Below, one piece after another: positions 24,769-36,700 of a DNA stretch of 64,000 nucleotides. The position numbers were made by a program, and so were the translations under genes. The stretch is from assembly GCA_003640385.1 (NCBI GenBank), contig RCAB01000072.1, positions 62,001 to 126,000 of the forward strand, given 5' to 3'. The notes under the pieces were generated by a model. It saw only the letters and a program-made list of their open reading frames with translations, was not told where the DNA came from and made no database searches. Source of the DNA: Setaria digitata. Taxonomy: Eukaryota; Nematoda; Chromadorea; Rhabditida; Setariidae. Positions within the stretch are counted from its first letter, which is position 1; the number at the start of each line of letters is the position of its first letter.

Positions 24769-27700
24769 TTAGAGAAGTCCAGCATCACTTTTTCGGGATT
24801 TTACAACTTTCACAGCTCTCGAACCAGTTGTCTGCTTAGGCGATGTTCCGGAAGCTGTGGCTGATTCTTGCATCTCTTCCGGAGAATCAGCAGCAGATAT
24901 AAAGGTTGGTAGCTTTGTAAGCTTCGCTAGAACCACCGGATCACCCAATTTCTGCTTCTCCGACTCCAAACATCGTAATGGACTATAATAATGAAACAAA
25001 TTTTTTCCTTCTCTGTTGTCTATGAAGTTTAAATGTTCTTCAGTGAAATCGTCGACTTCAACAATTGCTGTTTAGACTAGACAATATAGTCTTGGCTAAA
25101 TTTTTCTCTCTGCAAATTTAAGCCCCAATCAGCTTATCCAAATTATCTTCTGTCAAGATTTCCAGTATTAAAATAAATATTGTGAAGAATATTTATTCAC
25201 ACTGAAACTAACCTTCTCATTCCATCTAATGTCTCATTAGTTTGGGTCAATTGCTGCTTGGTGCTAGCCAAGCCGTGCTTCAGTGCTTCTTGCAGTATCA
25301 ACATTTGATTGGGGCCACTATTGCCAGATTTTTGTGATTTATCCTTTTCATTCATTACACCGATATGGTTTGCTAGTTGTCGACCGGGTTGTCGTGAAAT
25401 AGGTCCGTTACCGACAAGCGGGTTAGACTGCTGCTGTTGAAAATTCGATGATGATGTGGGTAAATCATCTCGGATGTCTAACGAAAGCCTCTAAAATTCT
25501 TTGATGAGAGCTTATCTTCAGCATAAATTTAATAGAAAACCAGGTTAAAGTTAAATATAGAAAATAAATTAAATTGAAATTGAAATGAATTTATCATAGC
25601 CAAAATTACAACTTAAAGGCAAGATTTTTTGATTTTTGAAAGCTGAAGAATGAAATTTGAAAATTAAAAATTTTGAATTTTGAAGACTCTGCTTTGTCTG
25701 ATTCTTGTTTTGTTCAGCAAATCTGACGGATCATATTTGTGCCTTACGTGTACTTTAATTTAACAGCTCATCACAAATAACATTATACACCACGACAATG
25801 ATTATTAGTGGACTTGAAATGAAATAAAACTGTTAAGGAAGGATCAGAACCACAAAATTTAGAGGTCAAAAAGGTTAATCTTAAACATTTCGGCACTAAC
25901 TCGGATAAGGAGTTTTTGATGGCTTACTGAACTGAACTCAGACATTTGACGTTTTATTTGCAGAAAAATTCGACTACTCTGAAAGATCGATAAAACCCCA
26001 GGATCCTAGATGTCATATCTGAATGTGGAAATTATCAGTAATCATTACGTTGTGTGAATGTGGCTTGGACAGGATGAGTGCTTCCAACCGTCTCGGTGGA
26101 TACATGGCAGTTGCTAGATGAAGTGAAGCAGGTTCCAGTTGTACTACCTGACCAGAAAGCAACGATTTCCGTCTTGGGGAATTCACTTTATTCGGCAGTT
26201 CAACTTCTCCTCTAAATTTATTGCATTCTTTTCCATTCAAAATTTACAAAATATTTTCAAGAAATTAGAAATGTCACTGGCAAAATAAGGAGGCTGGAAT
26301 TTTCATCAAGAATTATGAGGAGGGAGAACTTACGTATCCGATAATTCCTTATAGTGTTCTTCAACTGATGTTCCGGGGTCTACTGATAGCGATCCTTGAA
26401 ATCGATCACACTTCTCGGATCGTTTTCGTTTAATATCGATATTCTCTTCAAGTTTCGCTACTCCTTTCTGCCTTCTACAATAATTTACTTCAGATTTATT
26501 GGATAGTATTGGTAAGTCTTGATGTTTCATGAGCGGTTCTCAGTCTATGATTACTTTTACTGGAGGCATAAGTCAGAAGAGCAAAATAGAGTTACTAGTT
26601 CATTTGGTTTATATGCCAAAGTTTCTTTTCATTAAAGATACCATACTAGGCACGTATTTCAACTATTTCATTATAAAACCGACTCCAAAATCCTCCTTGA
26701 TCCTGAAGTTTCATCGATACTTTCTGATACCGAATTACCAGTTGTTTCAGAAACATCTTTACGTTTCACGTCCCAAAGTTTAGGATTAAATGACATTCGT
26801 TTGAACATTGGTCCACCTCCCAATACCTTCGACTTTTCTCTTACACGTCGAGTAGTTGGTGAAGCAACTTGTTGCTCATCATCATCCTGTATAGAAAACA
26901 GCAAAAAATGATAACTTCTGGTACTCGATCCAAGTCTATTCCTAATAGATGCCACGTAATAAGGCAATTTCACGTAGGATTGTGGTATCATTATTAATAT
27001 AATTGATAAAATACAATGAAATTGTCATAGTTGTCATTAAGTCGAATCTAACGGTCCAATGAGAATCCCAAGATATATGCATTTCTAACTCTTTTAAACA
27101 CTTCCAAAATCAATTTCAAATCAAAATAGTTGGCTTCTGAAAATTCACTCATTGAAAAAATAAATATTCATTAACCTTGCTTAGTTCTGAAGTTTGACTT
27201 GTTGTTCCATAAGCCAAATAACTGGGAATGTAACTGTCGGATGATGCTGATTGAGTAGAGAAAAATGAAGACAAATTTGGCATCACCTGCAAACAATAAT
27301 GAATTCAATCTAGAAGGATTTCACACAATACCCTCAGAAACCATTTTTCTTAAAATTCGTGGAGAGGGTATTTCAGAAAGTTGATTTTGTACTTAAAATT
27401 TTTTCTGAATTACAGTTTAATTCCATTCAGGTCCTCATCATCCCTTTCCAATGAATGCCAAAAACGAAATTTCGTAACTTTCTAGAAAATGCACTCTTGT
27501 AGAAGAAACTAATCACAAACTCTATGACTAACGACTGCTCGAAATTCACTTACCTGTGGATTGGACATCAATACATCGAGATGAGGTCCAGGTGGAGGAT
27601 TTGGTGGCATCGCTTGTTGTTGTATCGGTGGATATGAAATCTTCTCATATTGATCTGACGAACTATAATCTGTCGTGTCCTGAAAAAAATTTTTCATAAA

Positions 27701-30700
27701 AATTTTTGCGTAAAACAATTTAAAACTAAGTGATGCTCGAATGGGAGAAATTAGTGAAATAAGAAATGATTGGAGGAAATCAATTTAATTTAATCTCTAA
27801 GTAAATTCATTTCCATTCAGGTCCTCATCAGAAATGAACTCAATCAGTATTTTTCTTGAGCATGGAGAGATTGAAATAAAAATTCAGAATTCAGATGGAA
27901 GAAGATGACAAGAAGAGTAGCAATGAATGGGTGATGATGAAGACTAATGTTATCATTGCAGGACTGAATTGGATAAACTGCTTCGATGATGTATTCATTT
28001 CGAAAATTCAATGCAGAATACCTCTGCTCCGCTTTCCGGTTCAGTTCGAGTTTCAAAATCATCTGCTGTACGTAGGTTTTTTGACGAGCTACTTGTCATG
28101 GACTGAGCTCCCTGAGGTGGCAGGGAGCCTGCACGTATATCTGCTAGTGATTGCAACTGAAAAAAGTTTGCGATTAGTTTTTTCAGTTCTAAAAAGATTG
28201 AAACTTAAAAATCATCAGCAAAACAAATTTTCGAACATATACGAAAAAAAATTCTAACTTGTTTTAAATTCTAACTTGGATCGAAGTTAGAATTTAAAAC
28301 TTCGAATTGTTAAAACTAAATTCCATTTGAATGGAGAGAAAAAGCCATGTAACCTGATATGGTTTTGAAGGATCAATTGGAGGTGGCCCGGGAACTTTCG
28401 ATTCACTTTTGAACTGCTCCTGCAATGAAGTAGTCAACTTTGATGGCGCTCCTGTTCCCGTTTTCTTCGCCTGCGTCATTAAGGATACTGGTTGTTCCTT
28501 TGATGTTGACTGAAACAAAAAATTTGAAATAATCAGATTTCACTGGAACTTTATTAATCTTTAATAAAACACAAAAAAAACAAAATTGAAAAACGCGAAA
28601 TAATTAAAATACAATTTATTCATTTTCATTAAAAAATGAAAAGAAGAACTGTACCGGTTGAGTGATTTGTTCCTGAATTTCATCGGCAAGTTTTGTTTCG
28701 AGTGATTGAAGCCTTAGGACAAGTGCTTGTACTTGCTCTAGTAATTCGCGGTTTGCATTCAACAGCTGATGCGTTCGAGACTGAAATATGATATAAATGA
28801 TCTGTTATGTTTAACTCTCTAATTACATAAAAAAAGCATAGCGATTAAATTACGAATAACAAACTGTCGAAAATTTCATTTCTCAGCTCCAGTTTTCTAA
28901 GCTTTTTTCGATATGTACAAGCGAACTTCTTTGCTTTCAAACAAATAAGCATTTTCTTCATAACACTGCGTAAGAAATAGCACTTGATTTGACAATCAGA
29001 ACAGTTTCTTGCATCTAACGAGCAACACCCATGCAATCATCCATCACATAACTCAAGCAAAGGATAGGATCTAATAATTGATATGGAATTTAGAAACAAA
29101 AGCTTCTCGAGAGCGATAACAAATTTTTGGTCATTTTTTTACGTGAAAATGATTTTACTATGAATCCAGGCTACGAAACAGCACAGTATTTTGAATAGAT
29201 GAGGATTAAATCGGAACGGTTCAGAAAAGTAATTTTTTTTCTTTCTAGAGAAGTATAAAAGTTGAAAAACAAAAGAAATATAGGTAGGAACAAACTTGTG
29301 CTTCTATTCGAGCAGTTGTTTCACTTGTCAACTGATCCCTTAATAACTGCACCTGACAGCTTGCAACTTGAGCAGTTTGCTGAGCCTGATCCAATTGCGA
29401 ACGTATCAAATGCTGATTATACTGTAAGTATATTCACTAATAATTTAAATATTCTATGAAAATGATTAATTTGCTTAGACTAAATACTTATTTGTATCAA
29501 AACAGAACACTCGAATACACTTTTAGATGGATGCAGAAAATTTGACATAACAATGTCAAAAGATGGCTGTGAAAGGGTTCGTTTAATGGAACAGTGAGAG
29601 AATATTTGGATAAGCAAGCTACAAGTTGGTTGAATTTGAAACGTAGCCAAATTGAGACTTGATGAGTGAAGGAAATCATTCCGAAACGACACCTGGTCCA
29701 ATGATAAACTGAGCTGATAGGTGGTGAGATCTTGTCCTTCAAGAGGACTTACAGGAATGTTCGGATTGGTACTTAAGGCCTGCTGCTCGGAGGTATTCCC
29801 CGGTAACGGCAGAGTCGCGTAAGGAGATAATAAATAAGGTGAACTGAGTCCGTATGGCATAGATGCTGATGGTCCCATCATTGACATCTAAAAAAAATCG
29901 CAATTGTGAAATTTGAAAAAAATAAAAGAGAATCTAAACGCCTTCATTACTATTTCAGGGACTAATTAATTGCCAACTGAATACCTTTTATAGAAAATGA
30001 ATACTTGCATGGAGAAAATATATTGTATGGGAAATAAGCAATTTTAAAAGAAACTGAAAAGTTGTTGAACTTCAAGCTTTAAGTCAGTAGGAGAAGCAGA
30101 ACAAACAGGATAATAAGGCATAGTCGGCAAACCACGTTGATCGAGAGTCTGCATTGACTGGAACTGACCAGTGGTCATTTGTGGTCCCCATGTCATTGAA
30201 TGCGGTAAAGTTGACGAGCCGGATATGACGGGCAATTGGTCACTGTAATATGCACTCATTCAGGTTTGAAAAAACAGTAAGTTGTGAAAAACAGTGAAGA
30301 CTAGTGGACAAATGGATACCCAGTAGCGATTATTGGATTTCCGGAAGTCGAAGTGGACTGTTGTATTTGAGGTGCTGGGGCAGGTGAAAATTTTTGCTGT
30401 TCACCTGATGTGCTTGCTTGGGGACAATCTTTGGGTGCATCGATGGACGATGAGGCTGCAGCTTCCGTTCCCATCTGTGGATTCAAGATCGAGTCCAAAG
30501 ATTTCCGTGGTGCAAACTGAAATTCGACTCCTTAATAACCCCAAACATCACCATACCAGTTGCCATTATTAATTATGCTGCAATGTAACCTTAGATAGCC
30601 ATAAGCCAAATTTCCCAATTTACTAATATTTAATCTGTTTCCATTTTATATCATATGCTTGTGATAATGAAAAATACAATTTAAGGAGAAATTAAAATTT

Positions 30701-33700
30701 AAATTGTGCTAGGAAAATTTAAGGAGAAAATATACTATGGAATGATGTTTTTGCAAGTACGCAGGTGTGGCAGGTGTTGCAAGCGGTGGTGGATCATCTG
30801 TTGGTGAGGGGCTAGGTGAAGCTTCGCTTACTTTCGCTAACTTTTCCTCCATTTCGCCGTGGTCACCTTCAGTACTTACAATTGAGCCTGCAACTGATAT
30901 GATATCAAAATAATCAATGGAATTGTCCTTCTGCTATCGAAAATTGTAACTTCTGCGTTAAGAGCATTTTTAATGAATCCTTGTGTCGAATGACACTGCT
31001 AATTGTGCTTAGGATAGAGTTCGCTTACATTTACTTGATTTTAGATATTTCTTAAGCTCAAAAAATACAGCGAATCTTCTGATATTTCAGCTTAACAATG
31101 TAAATTTAATGGTTTTTCAAAATTTATTTGAGATAGCTCAGTACCTGAAAATTATAATTTTAAGTAACTCATAGAGGTGAACCTTCAATTTATGGTATAT
31201 GTAAACAATTTTTGATGTTGCGATGTTTTAACTGATTCAAAATAAGACGATGCATATACTTATAAGAGGTATCTTCTGAAGTTATGCGAGAATTTTATGG
31301 CACGATTTGGTGCGACACAAGAAAAATCAATTTTCTTATAGGCATTAGTACAGAACTTTGCCGTCTGCTGTTTTAAGAATCTTAGAACCTTGATAAAAAT
31401 GATTAAGTAGAATGTTAACTAGACGGAAAAGAAGAAAAAAACTAAAATAAAGCGGCCAATAAAGTTAGTGGAGATGGTGTTAAGGTTGGAAAGAAAGAAT
31501 AATGAGAGGAGAAGAAAAGTGTACAGAAGCAAATGTTAAGTTCTGCTTCCAAAATGCCCCAAGGGCTAAAATTTGTTGTGAAACTAATTACTTTAAGTAT
31601 ATTATTTTGCATTATCAATCATTCTATCAGGTACTGTCATTACCAAGAAAAAAAAAAGCGTCTTCTTTGCAGAAAACGCAAGTGATACGTAGATTCTTTA
31701 TGGCATTTTACAGACCAAATATTCGAAATAAACTTTTAGGGGTAAGATACTAGAAAGACGAAGCAGAATGTGCTTACTTTCTGAAAGAATTCCATATCTT
31801 CACTTACCGGCCGGGGTATCCTTCCTACCACCGATGTAAAAGAGTTCGTGACGCTTCTTCCTCGTTCGTGGAATCATTTGCTGTGTTTTATCTCCTGCTT
31901 TGATATCATCATCATCGTCACACTCCTTGTTATTCCCGGTTGAAATCGTACTTAACTTACTGAGAGGATGTTCCGGATAATGCTCGTTCCAGTTTTTTTG
32001 TTTTCTGGAGGAGCCAGACTTCTGTATCACCACATTTTTAGACTGGATTTTTTCGTGGGAACTATTTTGGATAGTTTCAAGGAAAATGATGCAGTGAAAT
32101 ATTAGATGACTGAGCAGTATAAAAAAAAATCTACCCTATTTTTATTCCTGAATTCAGATTCCTATTTTCAAAATGAAACCCAACTCTGATTCCTCTAACA
32201 CAGCTGATCGATGCTGACCCATTCCATCTTGGGGCAACATTATTTAAGGACATACTGCCAATTTAAAAATAATGATAAGATAAAGAAAATAAAGTATGGA
32301 AAGAGCATACTGATAGAAACATAAAAAGCATCTTTCTTGGAATCGATGTTGCTAAAATCGGAGAAATGAAGTCAGTGGTAGAATATGTCGGTGATAGCAG
32401 GCTCAGGAGAAACTCGAAAGTGCGAAATTGAAGAATAAGGTCGGAACAGATACTTTCGAAGGTTACAAATTACTCACTAGAGTGTTTTCGTAAAATGATA
32501 TTTGGAAGTGATAGCAGTGATGAGATTTGCGAGCCAAGCAAAGACTCATCACTATGTGAAAGCTGATAAGGCATCCGCGTTGCATCCACAAAATATGTCT
32601 CACTCCTTCTCACTTCTCAATCACACATAAATCCCATCGTGTTAGCAAGAAGGAGTTGTAAATTTGTGGGAAATGACAACAACCACTTGCGCATATCAAC
32701 GGGCTGCATTTGGAATTGATAGGAATTGCCAGCGTGCATTTGAAATGGCCAAAATGGCCAATAATTTAGGACTGAATAATGCATCTTCAAGAAGGCAACG
32801 AAATTCGTAAGTAGCATAATAACCCTGTTGAACATTAGTCTGAATTGGAGAAATTTCATCCAATCTTCAATTTCGTCGCCGAAACATCGAAAGAGATTTG
32901 CAAGAGTTGCTTTTAAAAAGTTTTATTATCTGTGGATAGCTTGCCATCAACTGCTTATAGGACTATCTGTCCATCAATTGATCTCAAGTAATTCATCATT
33001 AAGCAGTGAAAAAATACTCTATAATTCTTTTAGACCTGAATGTCATTTATTACCTCTTACTGAAATCTAATCACTTTCATAACACACTTCAGGTTAGAAT
33101 ACAACTTATTTTCCCAAGCGTTCGTCTAACTTCTTAATAGATAGGGTCATCAGGGGTCAACTGGAGTACAAACGATTTCGAACATGCATAGTCCGTGAAC
33201 AGTTGCAAGTCACACCATTATCCTTTTTTGAACAACATTCGATAATGAAATGAAGATAGACATAGGCAAGAAACGAAGCGTTGCTGTAATAACTAATTTA
33301 CTCTTGGAATAATTCTCGAGAATGCACGTGGAATTTTCGGTGAGGAGACACAGTGGTTAAATAGTTGTGAAGTTTCAATAATAAAAAGTTTTTTTTCTCG
33401 GCAATGTGAGAAAAAGAGTAATGCGTTTTGATACAAGTGTAAATAACTGAGATGCTACTGATGGATGAATTGCGTCGATGTACAGCGACCAACTTCTGAA
33501 TTTGTTAGAAATGATTTGTGGATGCAAAGACTGCAAGTATGATCTAGCTTACTAATTCTTTGTCTTTTTTTTTGATTTACTAATTAGGCGAAGAGGGAGA
33601 TCTAAATTATGCATTAATATAGAATTGTTTTAGTGCAATTACATTAAAATAGTTATGAACTAATAAAAATCGCAGTTTTTGTCTATAATTTATTGGATTA

Positions 33701-36700
33701 TAAACTAATTAACTTAGAGTTAGCAAATTTCCAACATCAGTCGAAAAGATCATTTTTTTTTTTTTTTTAATCAAATATAGGTAATAGAATAAATACCACG
33801 TCACTCTAATAGTACCACGACTTCCAAAAGTTCTTTCCAAATATCTTTTTGTAAGAATAGAACGTTTCAATAATACTATAACTCGATATTCGATTTCAGG
33901 TTGCTTCAAATATTTAAGTGTATAAATTATTATATTCAAAAGGCAAATAAAAATCGCAGCATTTCTATTATTTCATCTAGCCATAATGCCATAATAGCAA
34001 TGCACACAGATAAATGAGGAATTGGAAAAAAAAAAGTCAAAAAGTTGAATTTAAAGCTAATCAGTTCAATTCAATTAACTTATTAGTTTTGCGTCATGTT
34101 AGGATTAGAGTATTTAATAATTTTTACGTGATCCCTAGGGCAATACAGGTCAAGTAATATTGCATTAAAGGGAGGTTTAGGAAGGAGAATTTTAGCAAAA
34201 CGATCCTTTCATGAAGGAGATATTTAGCAAAATACATCTCTTTATTGATTAAGTGATGCCTAATGAATATTAACCTACGAACTCATTACATTAATCAGTC
34301 TTATCATTTTAATCAACAAAGTAATATACTTTACCTTTAACCCGTACATTAATACCACTTTCTGAATCATCTTGATTCTTTTCTTGCAGCTGTTCTTGTG
34401 CAACTTTATGACACACCTCAAATGCTTGCCCAATTGTCCGTACAACACGCATAGCTTGACTCTAAAAATATATTTTTTAATAAAGATGCAATGATAACGT
34501 TGAAAAATCCTGTTAATCATTTAAATTTTTTCATAAAAAAAAGTAAAAAAAAAAAATATTTAAAAAAATGGAATAAATTCGAATTCGTGATTCCATCCAG
34601 AAATTAAAAAAAAAAAAATTATTCAAAAATTAATGTAGTCGGCGCCTTTGTAAAAGATATAAAACATTAATTCAATATAAGAATATTCTAACATTCTGTC
34701 TTTTGATATTATTAATTCCAAAGTAAAATTATTATTTAATTGAACTTGATTTTCGGCTCTAAATCCTCCCAATTTTTAGAGAGAATCAGAAAAGTAAAAT
34801 AATTACTGCGTAAAAGAGTTGAAATTAATTCTTTTTTCTTGATTAGGAAAAATTAACCAGTGTGGAAGAAAGCAAAATTAATTAGAGCTAGAGAGAAATG
34901 ATTGAAGCATAATTCTGCCTGAAATTTGATAAAAACAATTTCCGGGAATTAGATACAATATTTTAAAATGTCAACAGATTCCATAGGATTCAATTCAAAT
35001 CCATCATTCACATTTACTATTTTATATGGATCTTGAATTAAGCACAAGACAAAAATTTTGGAAATTTAAAAATATTTTTGAAAAAAAATAAATAAATAAC
35101 AGTATGCAAATATTTGGATGCAATAAATAGACCAGTATGATAGAGATGTGATCTGTACTGATGCGTCTTTTCAAAATTTTGACAAACTTCTTACAAAATT
35201 GACGCTATTCCTTGCTGATGAACGAAGCACTTTTATTCATTTGCACTTCAAACAGCTGTATTGCAAAAAAATATCTATTTTACCTCCTAGTCATAACGAT
35301 AAATATAGCAGCATACACTAGTTGTTGAATGGGTTGAAATTTCAATATTTTGTTTGCTAAGGAATAGATGCTTAAGCAGGCAGGGATATGTAATGTGTTT
35401 AATAAAAGTTATCAACTGATAGGATCTTCTTCTTTTACTTTTTTTGAGAGCTTTTGAAGAGTGAAACACCTTCCGATGCCTTTGGAAGACTGGAAAAAAA
35501 AAGTAAAAATAAGAAGGAAGAAAAGAAAGAAAGAAAGATGGAAAAATCACAACTGTTATCAGCAAATATTGCAGTGAAAGTTTGTAGAATGATATGGATG
35601 GATGAACCTTAACCCTTGAGAGGGAATAACGAGCATTATGCTGCTGGCGTCATACGCTAAACTTCTAGTTTTTCATTGACGTCGTTTCAAACTTTTACAA
35701 GGAAACTGAAAAGTAAAAAAATAAAAATAAAAAAAATTAGTGGTAGTTTCACATCTGGTCGTTAAAACGCTATGTTCCTGTTCTTCCACATATCCATTTT
35801 TTGAAGGAAATAATCAAGAAACCTAGAAGAAATTTTTTCCTATTTAATTCCGTTTGTTTCTCCTTCAAAACCTGTCAGCAATATTTTCTCCATGCAATTA
35901 AAGGATTTTGGATTGGTTTGTGTTGAAGTGAAATAACAGAATACATTGCTGATTTTCGTTAAATATTAGCAAAAAATGGCGAAAATTATTTTGATCGACA
36001 AAAACTACTAAATATTATTCCAAAACAATGAAGAAAACATGCAATCAGGAATGGCACTATGTTGCTCTCGAATCCTCTCGATCCTTCAACTCAACAGTTT
36101 CTATATGAAACAATTTAGATCACTTCTAATCAAGCTAATTAAAAGATATTTTAATCGAACGCCGATAAATAGGAAATATGTTGTATTGGAAGTGGGAGTT
36201 GCTCCGGGTAACTTCTAGTTATGAGACAAGTGGGATGAAGAAGGTTTGATGTTAAGCGCTCCTGTATGATTTATTTAGACTAATTTTTGCAAATCAAACA
36301 AATACAAATCAAGCAGTAGGAAATAAGTCTTAAAGTAATTAATTTAAATGATGGATAGAGTAACTGAAACAATTATACCCAATGGAAACTGATAAGGGAT
36401 GCAGTAAAAATGAGTAAAAATTTAGAAGAGTTCTTAATATTTGTTCAGAATTAAACTTTTACATTTGGAATCTTTGAGAACAGTCTTACTCTCCTATAAT
36501 CTTCCAGCAGCAATAGATGGATAAGTAGTTGCGAAGATTTAGATACGGCATATAACAATCTCCTGATGTACAATGCTAGATTGGAAGCTTTGCAAGTATC
36601 TAAAATATAACAAATAGCATCAGATGTCATCATTCCTACGAAATAAGCGTACCTTAGAATCAGCTGCAATGAAGTGCCTTACATCGTATGTATGGCATTT

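Noticed and set aside
32617..32859. 80-codon minus-strand frame between dyc-1 exons
   Set aside because: Considered as the missing exon before 32033, but no usable splice sites of the right phase were seen.
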